Below are positions 53,001 to 63,560 of a stretch of DNA of 64,000 nt, piece after piece. The notes below the pieces were generated by a model. The model searched no databases, was not told the DNA's origin, and was given only the letters and a program-made list of their open reading frames with translations. Each line of letters starts with the position of its first letter. The stretch's first letter is position 1. The DNA comes from Sebastes aleutianus (lineage: Eukaryota; Chordata; Actinopteri; Perciformes; Sebastidae): the NCBI GenBank assembly GCA_916700875.1, contig CAKAKS010000067.1, forward strand, positions 25,888,591 through 25,952,590, given 5' to 3'. The translations under genes were made by a program, and so were the position numbers.

Positions 53001-55211
53001 ACATTTCACAAGCGTGTCGGAGAACTACGGTGGCCTTCAGGTAACGCAAAATGTGAAAGGCTCTCTCTAGAGCCAATGTTTGGTTTGTCTGTTCTGGGCT
53101 ACTGTAGAAACATGGCGGAGCAACATGGAGGACTCTGTGAAGAGATGTAGATATGAAGGGCTTCATTCTGAGCTAACAAAAACAAAACGATTATACACTA
53201 AGGAAAACATAGTTATGAATATTATATTACATTTCTGCTAATAGATCCCCGAAATACTGCACACTGTTCCTTTAACAAGCATGCACGTAGACATGCATAC
53301 ACATGCTTGTGGAGAGTGATCAACAGCAATTGCTATGAAAAACAGTAAGTGACATTTTTCATTTATGATGAAGCAAGAGTTGCACTCCTTAAACTTGTCT
53401 GGGAGTTGCATTGCATTCTGGTCTTTTGAGGCTGCCTTCGCTTGAGAAATTGACTTCTCACTGCATAATTGAAATGGTACTGATGAGATGAGAGTCCACC
53501 ATCACATACCGTCTGTATCCAGCACTTTCCTACTTGGAATCTCAGACTTCTGAGTCTCCTGGCAAGAAACCTTGAGACAGAAAAAAATAATAATAATTAC
53601 AGTAGCGGAGCAAAACATGTTTCTGTCAATCCAGTCTTGGTGTGGTCTATCTCAGAACACCCACCTGTACAGAACGAGGCAGTGCTCGGGCAGGAAGACT
53701 CCTGCTGGATGCAAAAAGTAAAAAAAAGAAAATAAAAATACTGGATGAACATAGTGTGTTATGACAGAAATATATACTTGCTACGATGGGACTTCTCTTA
53801 CCGAGGTTTATCAGTGACTGTCTTTTTCCCCACGTTGTCTAGAAAATAATAAGAATATGTGCTTGCCATGAAAGGCTGGAGACCAGCATAAACACAAGGT
53901 GGAACTCAAGTGAAATCGTATATGTCTTATGTCAGTCTTAAAAAAGGAAACAAGTCAGGATGTTGTACACTGATGTGAAGTCTGAATAACTTCTTACCAT
54001 TGGGTTTGCGTGTCTCAGCATGAGCAGAGGGAACTTCTTCTGCTAACTAGAAAGATGAAAATTATTTTTCAATGCAATGAACAAGCATGGACAATGTATT
54101 TCCTATTCAAACAACACTTAATATCAACAATGTAATCCATAAAAAAAACTGCATATACTGTATGTAGGTAGAAAACTAGAGTACTAAAACAGAATACATC
54201 TGACTTTATACTTTAGTGATTACCTGTTTCTGTGAACCCGTGAAGGATTTCCCCAAACACTCTAACCTGGACATCAAATTACAGCAGTGAAAAATGTTTG
54301 TGGATTAATTAGCATGGATTATAAACTCCTAATGTTTCCATATGGATTAATGTGTGTACTGTTTGTGTCCACTATTTCGTATTTAAGTATTTTATTTGGT
54401 CAATGAGAGCTGTTGAAGCAACATTCCTGGTACTGAAACACATTACTACGTCATTAATCAAGTTGTTCATTTACCAGGGTAGTTGCTACCTAGTTTACAT
54501 TCAAGATTCAAGATTCAAGATGTTTATTGTCACGCTGGTTATACGGGTACAATTTAGTGAAATGCTTTTTACTGGGAAGCTCCATTAAAATAATAAGTTA
54601 TATTACAATTATAAAAGGAAATACTTTAAGTTATATTACAATTACAATTAGTTATATTACAATTACAATTACAAATACTGTAAGTAATATTACAATTACA
54701 ATTAGTTATATTACAATTACAATTAGTTATATAACAATAACAAATACTTTAAGTTATAGTACAATCATAAAAGGAAATACTGTAAGTTATATTACAATTA
54801 CAATTACAAATACTTTAAGTTATAGTACAATCATAAAAGGAAATACTTTAAGTTATATTACAATTATAAAAGGAAATACTTTAAGTTATATTACAATTAC
54901 AATTAGTTATATTACAATTAGCTACAATTACAAATACTTTAAGTTATATTACAATTATAAAGGAAATACTTTGTACAAGGGCATATTAAGAACATATACA
55001 TTAAGAACATATACAGTATATACAGTAAAAGATGTATTTTTGTGTGAGAAGGTGTCGTATGAATTATGTATTTTAAAGTCTGATGGGGAAAAAAAACATT
55101 TATATTTATTTATATTTAAGCTAGTTGCTAACAGTAGCATAGTGAGTTGTAGCTCACTACTTAGTGAACTACCGTTAGTTAATGTTAGTAACCTGTTGCT
55201 CACCTGCTCAT
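50025..55211 (-). CDS. erich2: Glutamate-rich protein 2, 12 coding exons
   Basis: Little-studied acidic protein. Exons in gene order: 55211-55204, 54261-54224, 54042-53998, 53838-53802, 53704-53665, 53570-53510, 52473-52437, 52350-52256, 52150-52038, 50581-50524, 50428-50357, 50275-50025; phases join to 284 residues. Starts MSRVFGEILHGFTET. The middle is Glu-rich (ETNGEEEQTEEEDVEDVEDE). The conserved core is VELIMEFLRAVMDRDFQPAK, LCQMILIYEPDNPEASEFLP, LIQKKLLE, which fits vertebrate ERICH2. The tail has about 25 Glu, five Asp and a Ser run. Start choice: an 8-base first exon ATGAGCAG joined to the acceptor GTTAG|A at 54261 keeps the frame; the alternative acceptor five bases earlier (CAG|GTTAGA) would lose the ATG frame. 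Its position beyond gad1 matches human ERICH2. The first exon is the least certain part. Confidence 0.85.
50181..50252. repeat. erich2: (TTC)n repeat encoding the erich2 poly-Glu tract
   Basis: Near-pure TTC/TCT on the plus strand, GAA in the coding strand. A run this pure is likely length-variable, so the Glu count may differ between individuals. The adjoining TCA run at 50168-50180 encodes the Asp run. Confidence 0.95.
50660..51870 (+). repeat. Dispersed repeat family A, copy 5 (longest) in erich2 intron
   Basis: Starts GAGGGCAGCGGCACCCTCGG, has the CTTTCAGAGGCTGTAG and CCCACTTTATGATAATC core, and ends near CATCTACTGTTGACCTGC and CTATCTCCCCCTAAAGACC. About 1.2 kb in the intron between exons 52150-52038 and 50581-50524. 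No coding frame. Confidence 0.7.
52788..53276. mobile_element. TTAA-type MITE (family C), copy 2
   Basis: Closely matches 27983-28445 (shared GGTTGCAACCAACTGAG-like, ACCATAATAACACTACTTTA and GGCGGTACCACGGTTTTGCA blocks). The right end CACACTGTTCCTTTAA carries TTAA; the left end is eroded. In an erich2 intron. Confidence 0.7.
54495..54590 (-). mobile_element. LINE-like 3' terminus (ATTCAAG repeats)
   Basis: ATTCAAGATTCAAGATTCAA then GATGTTTATTGTCACGC resembles, in reverse complement, an L2/CR1-type LINE 3' end (GACAATAAACATCTTGAATC). No coding part found. Directly adjoins the minisatellite at 54590-54975. Confidence 0.4.
54590..54975. repeat. AT-rich minisatellite (AAGTTATATTACAATTA...)
   Basis: Units of AGTTATATTACAATTACAAT and TATAAAAGGAAATACTTTA repeated for nearly 400 bp in erich2 intron 1. 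Long frames here (YITITI-type) are artefacts. Confidence 0.95.
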
Positions 55212-55277
55212 GGAGGAAGATGAACGACTGCAACTTAAGATAGACTAGCTAAGTTACTGTCAGTGCGACAGACGATG

Positions 55278-55320
55278 GTTGCCACGCAACAGTGAAGCAA
55301 ACAGTGGTTACCATAGTAAC
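55278..55320. promoter_or_regulatory. erich2: Pair of X-box-like (RFX) sites upstream of erich2
   Basis: GTTGCCACGCAAC at 55278-55290 and GTTACCATAGTAAC at 55307-55320, 67-110 bases upstream of the erich2 ATG. Both fit the X-box half-site arrangement GTTNCC...GGNAAC (the second ends AGTAAC). RFX factors drive ciliary genes; a role here is inference. Confidence 0.6.
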
Positions 55321-55329
55321 AGAGGAATT

Positions 55330-56660
55330 CAGAGTCAATGCTGCCTTCAAGTGCTGCCGGAAATTTTATGTTTTCTAAAAATATTTAGGCCAGAGACAGA
55401 TACATTTTGTGCCATGACTTTTGGAGTATGGAGAAGCAGTGATGCAGTATTATATGTAGTTCTTTTAAATAGGTAATTGTGTGTTTCTGTTCATTGTATG
55501 GGTTGTTAAACATAAATAAAAAGTTTTGTCACACAGGCTAATGTCTTCTTATTTGATGAAACATCACTACATGCTACTTGTAAGAGCCATGTTGTATTAT
55601 TTACAGTTTTTTTGTATTTGATTCTATAGGCAAAATTACATTGTGTTATGCCATTTAAAATGTTTGATATGCATTAGAATAAGGTAATTAGTCATGTTTG
55701 TGATCCATTTTGACTCTTTTATGTGTGTTTTGTCTTATTAAGATGTGCTCCTCTAGTCTGTCCTGCTTTTGGACAATTTGGGTGTCTCCCATTAAGTGTG
55801 ATTAGTGCGAGTTAGGCTTCAGTGGAGCAGGATGAGGAGCAACAATGTTTCTGACCACAGATTGTAGGCTGTATTTCAGTTATTTCCAGTGGAATTGGTT
55901 CAATTTTGATAGCCTATTATTGCATATGGATATCTTTTGGTTTATTTTTATTTCTGTGGAATATTTTCACTCACAATACGAGCCTAATCTTCTGTCTGCA
56001 GAAGGCAAGTGGAAGTTGAGACATGAGTCAGAAACCTTTACATCCTGCTAGAAGCAGCGAGGATGGTTTACAGCAAACTGCCAGTACACTACTATTTATA
56101 ATTCTGCTGTTTTGGTTGCTTTCTTTGTTAAATTTGTGAAATAAATAAATAAACAAAAGTGCATTTGAATGCACAAAAAGTCACATTTACACTATTCAAG
56201 CTGAGAAATAAGAGATTTTAAAAGCTTCTGTCCCAGGCCCCTCTTTCACAGAGCCGAGCTGTTTCCGTCCATCCTCCATGTCAGCCATATTTCATCCAAT
56301 AAGTAGCTGTTACTGCTACATTAGCTGCGCATACATCGAAAGAGCTGCCCTCAGTCTTGAGTCTGTGTGTCAATGTGTGTGTGTGTGTGTGAGAATGTGA
56401 GGATGGCGGTATTGTGTGTGTGTGGTTAATAGGTTCAGGTCTCCTCCGCACTTATTGTTTCACGGTTGTCTTATAATCTCAGGAAGATATAAACCATCAG
56501 ACTGACAGGCTGAAGGCTCAGACTTCTCACAGAGACTAAATTAGCACATGACTGACAGGCTTGTTCATTTTCTGCCAGAGTTTGAAGCGCTGTTTGGAGA
56601 AAGGTGAGGTTAGTTTGGACTGTTAAATGTGCATGCCTTCCCTTCACTTCCTACTCCCTG
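55330..56660. other. Intergenic, no gene seen
   Basis: Upstream of erich2. AT-rich, with no translation of family resemblance and no clear transposon ends. Confidence 0.5.

Positions 56661-56663
<3 letters not shown>

Positions 56664-56725
<62 letters not shown>
56664..56725. repeat. (CA)n microsatellite
   Basis: About 31 CA units. Confidence 0.97.
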
Positions 56726-56726
<1 letters not shown>

Positions 56727-56998
56727 CAATTAGGCAGTGCAGTGAAGTTGCTCGGACTGAGCTCTCCCTTGGGATCCTTTCATGCACAGCGACATGCCAC
56801 TGAACCGTGTGCATGTGTGTATTTAGTGAGTGTGTACATGTCCTTGCTTCTGTGTGTAGACTCTATATGTGTTCTCATAAGTGTAAAAAAGTGAATCGGT
56901 CCCTGCATGAGCGGAAGAAACCCAGCAAAGAAAATGACAAGAACACATCCACTATAGTCACAACTAGAGTCATTTTCTTATAGAATGTCGTGAAATTC

Positions 56999-57366
56999 TT
57001 AAAGGGACTGTATGTAAGTTTTTACACGTATAAATGTTTTTAATTGTTTCCTTTTGCCAATGTGTGAGTGGGTTGTAACCTAACCTAAAAAATTAGACCT
57101 TCCGCGACTTTCTGGGTTTCCTCTATCAGCCAGTAGACTGCTTTTAATGTGAAGAATGCAGGCCTGTTTTTCTGGGAAAATCCAACAGATGTGACGTAAT
57201 GCGCGCTCGCGAGTGCATTTCTTTTCAGCTCTGCTTACAGGGCTTACAGTGTGCAACGATAGCTAACGTTTAGTTAGAAATGGAGTCCGCTAACGCCAAC
57301 AAACGACCAGCCCCCGACACAACTCAGACTCCAAAACAAACTCTACGGAAGAACGAAAAAACTAAG

Positions 57367-57405
<39 letters not shown>

Positions 57406-57462
57406 CCAGTCTGTAAAGCTTCACCACTAGATGTCACTAAATCCTACACACTGTCCCTTTAA
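56999..57462. mobile_element. TTAA-flanked MITE (family E) with a short ATG-led frame
   Basis: Left TTAAAGGGACTGTATGTAAG, right (reverse complement) TTAAAGGGACAGTGTGTAGG. TTAA at both ends. A frame beginning MESANANKRPAPDTTQTPKQ at 57280 runs into a (TA)n tract (57369-57402), so it is not intact. A truncated relative starts at 32441. Confidence 0.7.
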
Positions 57463-57785
57463 AGAGGACCTAGTATGCTTATTTTCAGGTGCATACTTAT
57501 ACTAAATTCTTTAGACTCTGCTCTAACTAGCTTTGTTTGAGGGCGTGCCAAATTATCCGCTATAGGCAGGTATTATGTTACTTGGTGACATCACCACGTC
57601 ACGGAAGAAAAGGCGGGGCTTCAAGAAAGGCGTTTCATGCAGTTCAGGAGCAGTGTTTCTGTGGGGGAGAGTAACTTCCTTTGGCGTGGACTTTGGGCTT
57701 TGTAACTTTGCAGTCCTTTTACATGCACAAAAAATGGACAAAAGGAAAGGGGTAAAAAGCACAAAAGCATAATAGGTCCCTTTTA
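57459..57785. mobile_element. Second TTAA-adjacent MITE relic (family D-like)
   Basis: Starts at the TTAA closing the previous element: TTTAAAGAGGACCTAGTATGC; ends AGCATAATAGGTCCCTTTTA. The ends are imperfect inverted repeats resembling family D (43154-43672). Confidence 0.5.
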
Positions 57786-58869
57786 TTCTTTTAGATTGCA
57801 TTTTTTTTTTTAAACGGTAGAAGATTAACGAGCAAACAAAAATAATGGTGAAAAAAAAAGTCTCTGGAGCGCACACACATCCTACCTGCAGGTTATTGAC
57901 CCCTGAAGTCCAGCAATTTGTTGTGATCATGTTGCGTTCATTAAATATTGTTAATGTAAATCTGGTGCTTTCTCCTGCCAAAATAAATGCCCATTAATTT
58001 CTTGCAGCATCACAGGTGCACAATTCAAAGAGGTCGGACAAATATACAGGACGCATTTCATGCATGAAAGCAGAAATAAGCACGGCCTCGGCCATTTCTG
58101 ACGTCAAGAAACACGTCACAACTCGTGAACTGGGAGCTTTCAGAAACTGTGGTCGTGAATACCACAAGAAGGGGGCGTTCATATGGACTCTTCTCTTGAA
58201 CACGGTAAACATGACCCCATTTGAAGGCTCCATTATATACAATCTATGCTCCAGGACCACATTTTGCCATGATGACACATAGACTCACAAGGTGAAAGCA
58301 ATACCAGCCACACACTGTCACGGCTTGTAAAAATACAGAAAGGTCTCGTGTGAAATAACCAAAATTGTTGTAACTTTGACAAAAAATCTTGTCTCCACAT
58401 AGGACCCCGATGCTCATAGTAAGAAGCTGTTCAAGAAAATAGTTTTTCGGGGCCTTTAAGAGCCGGTTCTGAGTTCATCTGAACCTTGTTTCCAGACCCA
58501 ACCAGTCATGTAAGATCTGATTTTACAGCAATTTAGCAAATGAATCTCTCGATGTCAAATGTCAAACACAAAGGTGGAACGTGAGCTGCAAAAGCTGCTC
58601 TTACGCTGTCACCTTTTCTGTCACGTTTTTATGGAGACGAACAGAGAGAGAAACACACACACACACACACACCCACATATATAACTCCTCATGCCCAACG
58701 ACAGACAGACGGAGAGAGCCACGAAATGCACACACACACCCACAGCACCAGCAGCCCATCAGGCACACCTGCCATAGACGGTTGATGGGAAAATATATTC
58801 CACACAGACGACATGATAACAGAATCATTTCACACTCCAGTGATCCTCTACACACTCTCTTTGTGTGCA

Positions 58870-58870
58870 T

Positions 58871-58910
<40 letters not shown>
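58870..58910. repeat. (GT)n microsatellite
   Basis: GT tract with flanking short CA runs near 58655 and 58730. No gene here. Confidence 0.9.
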
Positions 58911-58915
<5 letters not shown>

Positions 58916-59440
58916 CAGCGGCATGCACATCTATTAGTGTGCTGGCGGGTTGTATGTACTGTATGTGCCTTGAGAGACTCTGCTCCTCACAAATTTCCAT
59001 ATGATGAGCCCCGAGGCCGTCTTGACTGCAGAACACAGAGCAGGAAAAAGGGGACAGGAAGACACATCGTGGTCCTTCAGGACATCACAATGTGAATCAT
59101 GTGTTTCTGTGATGGAAACGCCACTGAACATACTGTTCCCATATCATTAACAGGGATCAGCATTAACAAAACGAAGCAGCGTCGTGCTGTCATACAAATG
59201 ACTTCATCTGTGGCGCGTGTGTGTACAGTATAACTTTGAATGTGGCACGGTGACGCTCGTGTTGCTGTGTCCTCGGGCACGCGTGTTTACGAAGCATCTG
59301 TGCAGGTCCATCAGTGTGATGTGGTGTATGACGATCCGTCCTCACGCCTCACAGCCTCTGGCAGGCTGAAGGCTAATAATAAATGCAAATTACAATCAGA
59401 GGAGCAGATCGGAGCTGGAGAGGATAATTGCTCCATTATG

Positions 59441-59441
59441 G

Positions 59442-59499
<58 letters not shown>
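59441..59499. repeat. (GT)n microsatellite
   Basis: About 29 GT units. Confidence 0.97.
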
Positions 59500-59500
<1 letters not shown>

Positions 59501-60154
59501 TTGTATAACAGAGAGAGAGGCGGGGGGTTGGGGGGGTTACAAAATGCCAGGTGTTGACGTCACAGACTCGGCTACATAACGGGACAAGTGAGGTGTTACA
59601 TGTATTGATTTATTTGTTGGACAAACTTCCGCTTTCCCAGTACGAGGGGCCGTGTGAGGCTAATTAAAGTGTGTGTGATGTAACTGCGCGTCACAAATCA
59701 AAATAAAGAAAGACTGATCTATAGATTACAAGCTGCTCCTGAAGGCCACTGTTTCAAACAATCCGTGTTTGAAATACAAATACTGTGTGACTACAATAAT
59801 GTCATTTACAGATGAGGCCTGTAATGTGTCTTTCTCTCAGTGGCGATCCTTCATTTTCCATTTCATTTAATTTATTAGGATGCTCATTAGCTTCATCAAA
59901 ACAGAGGCTGGTTTATCCCACCTGGGGTATACACACACACACACACACACACACACAAATTACATTAACAGACAATTCAAAATACCATTTAACACGACAC
60001 CATCTCACAATGTACAAAACCAGACAAACTGAAAGAAAAAACAAAGAAACAACACAACACATAGCTCCAAGAATAAAATGCTCTTCCGGTAAATAATATT
60101 ACATTTCTAACTACCTCTTATGTGACTCACAGACATCTATATTAACAGTAACCC

Positions 60155-60225
60155 AAGAAACGGTTAGCTTAGCTTAGCATAAAGACTGGAAACGGGGAAA
60201 CAGCTAGCCTAGCTCCATGGTCGGC
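60155..60225. repeat. Common fish repeat phrase (GCTTAGCATAAAGACTGGAA)
   Basis: GGTTAGCTTAGCTTAGCATA, AAGACTGGAAACGGGGAAAC and AGCTAGCCTAGCTCCATGG are wording typical of a widespread teleost interspersed repeat (recalled, not searched). Boundaries unknown. Confidence 0.5.
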
Positions 60226-62120
60226 ACCAAGGGGAGCTTGACCAATACGTGGAGATGCTATAAGAAAACAGCTGATTTTCATGACTTCACAGTTACTTCA
60301 TAAGGAAGTTATTGTTCTTTTCAGTAATCGCAGATATGGCACATAGCACATTGGATATAAATGTACTTTTAATTGAATTTGGCAAAAGAATATTCAACAA
60401 AATAGCTATAAGCCTAATAAAAGTGATCACAAGGCAATGACAAAGACGCTTCATCACCGGACAGCGCCCATGCAGCCACAGTTAGTAGCAACACAATACA
60501 TCCAAAATGCAACAACAAGAAGTGCATTTATTCCATATGCATAATGGCTATCACAACGTCAGAAATTAAATTAATAATAGCCAAAGTGCAGCCACAATGA
60601 GAAGTGCAATCCATTTACCCTATGCCCAACTGTTTTACTACATTGAGTGCCCTCAAATAGAGAGAAATCTTGAATTCTTGATGCAAGTTTATCAGTTAAT
60701 TTCCTCAATTAGAAGTCCAGGAAATAGTCTTCACCTCTCTGTCCTTTACATTGCGTTGGTGCACACACACATACAGTAGAAACACATGTTGAAGTGACAC
60801 CAGTTTATTGTATTTGCTCTATTAAATCACTCACTTGTTTGTGTCCTCGTAACACGAGCCGAGGGGTTTTACTGCTAATATTTATACTATTACCCATGCT
60901 TTGCTTTTAATGTGAAATCTATTTAAGAGGATGACTCCAGCCTCTGGGCACTTTATTATGTGTGTGTATATGTCATCATCACAATCATCATCATCTTTGA
61001 CTTCGTAAGCACTCTTTCACTTACTCTTTCAATTTCTCTGCCGCTCATCTCACTGATGGAGCCGGCCCATCTGTCTCTACTTCAGCCCATTCATCATTTC
61101 CTCACTCATCAACTCTGTATTTCTTCATTTTCTTCCCTCACTCCATCTCTGTCTCTGCCTCACTCATCGCCCATTTCAGGGGGCTTTGCGTTTCCACCCC
61201 TTCCTTCCGCTCCATCCATCTGCTTCCCACTTTTCACAGCATCCGGCCTTTTCCACGCTTCATTTTCTGCCTCTGTCGTTTCTGCTGGCCGTCCATCCGT
61301 AGAGGAAGATGTTTCCATGAAAGAGCCTATACACTGGCTCACTTTATGAGGGGACCTGATTACCAGAATTTAAATAGGAAAAATGTCTTGTGATCAGATG
61401 ATGAAACTGATGAATGAATCTGTAATGATGATTATGCAAAGATGTGCAGGCTAAGATGCTCTGTGCTGGGGAGTTAAACAGTATAGCAGCGTTAAATATG
61501 ATCATAGTAAAAAGCTATTAACCATAAAAAAAAGACACGCTCGTACTAACACCTTCTAAAAGTGCGAGAGAGCCCCTTTAAAAATGGCAAAATTTGGTTT
61601 AAGGATATAAAGGTGCGGTGAAAGGGTAAAGATGGTGCAAGAGGATGTATGCTTCATAAACCACATCTAACATCCACAAGGCTGGTTTAAACCTTTAAGG
61701 GGATTTCTGAGAGAAAAATGTGAGAACGTGTTCTCAACTGTATTTTTATGTGTCTTTCTCTCTCAAACACCCTTAAAGGCCCTGAAAAACTTTTTTTTCT
61801 CAATCAACTTCTGCATGAATTGCAGTGGAACAAGCTTAAAACATTGACATATTATCACCTTATAAAGTTTGGGAAAGATCGTGTTAGCAAACTGTTGCCT
61901 ATTTACATATTTAGCAGATATGGAGCAACTTTAGCATTAATTTTTAGTCTGTTCTGGCCATCTGATGAATGTAAGTCTAAAGGCCAATTCCAAAGGAAAG
62001 CGTTTTTAGAAGCGTTATTGACGTCCGTCACTCGTGCGTCTCCTGGAACAGATACACAAACGTATCATCCGCGCCAACTGATGGTGAAGGCAAGTTAGCA
62101 AGACGCTGTCCACTGACAGA
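60226..62120. other. Intergenic, no gene seen
   Basis: The longest frame (60960-61349, Ser/Leu/Pro-rich) follows pyrimidine-rich sequence and has no family features. No sp5 exon was found, although SP5 lies beyond ERICH2 in human. Confidence 0.45.
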
Positions 62121-62126
62121 CCACCC

Positions 62127-62850
62127 GATTCGACTGTTATCGGGTCATTAAATAGGCGTTATCAGTCGCTATAAGCACCATACATGTGGGTCATTAGGGG
62201 CCTACTACGCCTACTACATGGTGAAAGTGAAACTTAAAAGCAACACGTTCTAACATGTTGTAAAACTGAATGAAACGTCACATTTTGAACACAAATAAAA
62301 AGACCTTCAACTACAACTCCTTTAGGTTTAGACAAAAAAACTACAACTTCTTTAGGTTTAGACAAAAAAACTACAACTTCTTTAGGTTTAAGCAACAAAA
62401 CTACAACTTCTTTAGGTTTAGGCAACAAAACTACAACTTCTTCAGGTTTAGGCAAAAAATACCTCTTGGTTAAGTTTAGGGGAAAACATCATGTTTTGGG
62501 TTAAAATAACTATGAACACAAAGACAACTGCACGTTGCTGGTTTCTCACGAGACGCGAAGTCCGGTCTCCTGGGTGAAAGTCTTTTGTTTTGTGTCCCTG
62601 ACCTCCAACCCTTATGGAGTTTCACACTGTCTATACTACAGCGCCTGACTTACGCTTCTGCTCCTGTCATAATTACTACGGTTGCCAGAGGTTGCTGTCG
62701 TGTTCTTTTATACCTTCTTTCAGTAATCTACCATGTGAATAGATGATAGAACCTACTAGTGGGTGTAGTAGGCCGATATTGACCCACATCTATGGGGCTT
62801 ATAGCGACTGATAATGCCTATTTAATAGCCTGACAACAGTCTAATCGGCT
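62127..62850. mobile_element. Element with long (about 90-bp) terminal inverted repeats and internal tandem array
   Basis: Left arm about 62127-62221 (CGATTCGACTGTTATCGGGT, TTATCAGTCGCTATAAGC, GTGGGTCATTAGGGGCCTAC) is mirrored by 62760-62850 in reverse complement (CGATTAGACTGTTGTCAGGC, TTATCAGTCGCTATAAGC). Inside, 62308-62460 holds five units of about 31 bp built on CTACAACTTCTTTAGGTTTA. No transposase: a fold-back element. Confidence 0.7.
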
Positions 62851-63149
62851 GGACAGACGGGCAGAGGCGTTTACAGAAGTCGGAATCAGTTTGGATTGGA
62901 TGACTGAACACTTACGCGCCGCTCACGTCTCGCTTCCAGTGAAGATTCTCAGTCACATTCACTCGGTTTTGGTCTCCACCACCTCCTGAGGGAAATATCA
63001 AGCAATAAGCTGCTGAATGCTCAACGTTTATTCACCAGCTGGTCGCTGACTTTGTTGGTGGGCAATCTGGTCCTGGGCAGGTAATGCACACATATCACAC
63101 ATAGTTATTTCATCCATTGTTTATATAAGATTATTGATTAGTGCAGCTT

Positions 63150-63560
63150 TAAAGAGAAGATTGAAAACCATCGCTCACCAGTTCCTGTTGGCTGACAGGT
63201 GAAATGGCAAGGTGGAACCTGAGTAGGAACACATTCTGCATCAGTTTTTCTCTCCCTCCTCCTCCTCCATGTCCGTCACTCTTTCTCTCTCTGTCCATGA
63301 CGCAGTTGAGCGATGAGGTAATTTGAGTGACAGCCGAGGCAGCCATTTGAAACAGCGTGAAGGCGACCTCCTGGTGCGTCATGTGGTGGTGGTGGTGGGG
63401 GGGCGGGGGATTATAAAGATGTATTCCTCTTCCGCTCCAGCGGCACTGGCATGATTATGATAACATAACACAAGGTGCCATAAAGAAAATGCTGTCAGCT
63501 AAATGAAGAGCAGAGCACTGAAATGTGCTCGCCATTATGTGATCAATCACACCTGTCAAG
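63150..63560. other. Non-repetitive segment, possible conserved non-coding element
   Basis: Balanced composition without repeat wording; includes TTTGAGTGACAGCCGAGGCA and AATGCTGTCAGCTAAATG. The minus-strand frame at 63149-63382 is probably chance. Only a cross-species alignment could show conservation. Confidence 0.2.

Noticed and set aside
54955..55233. erich2 starting at TTG (QSFIFLHEQ) upstream of the ATG
   Set aside because: Needs a non-ATG start and ends in a nearby upstream stop; the ATGAGCAG exon with the GTTAG|A acceptor keeps the frame with a normal start.
54527..55243. 238-residue open frame rich in YITITI repeats
   Set aside because: It is the translation of an AT-rich minisatellite in erich2 intron 1; no protein-like composition and no splice support.
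57994..58282. Overlapping 88- and 94-residue frames on both strands
   Set aside because: No family resemblance, no splice context, and part of a repeat-like stretch.
60960..61349. 129-residue Ser/Leu/Pro-rich frame
   Set aside because: Pyrimidine-rich DNA gives such frames by chance; no domain or exon signals.
63149..63382. Minus-strand frame MTHQEVAFTLFQMAAS... as a coding exon
   Set aside because: No acceptor or donor of convincing quality and no family recognised; left only as a possible conserved non-coding segment.
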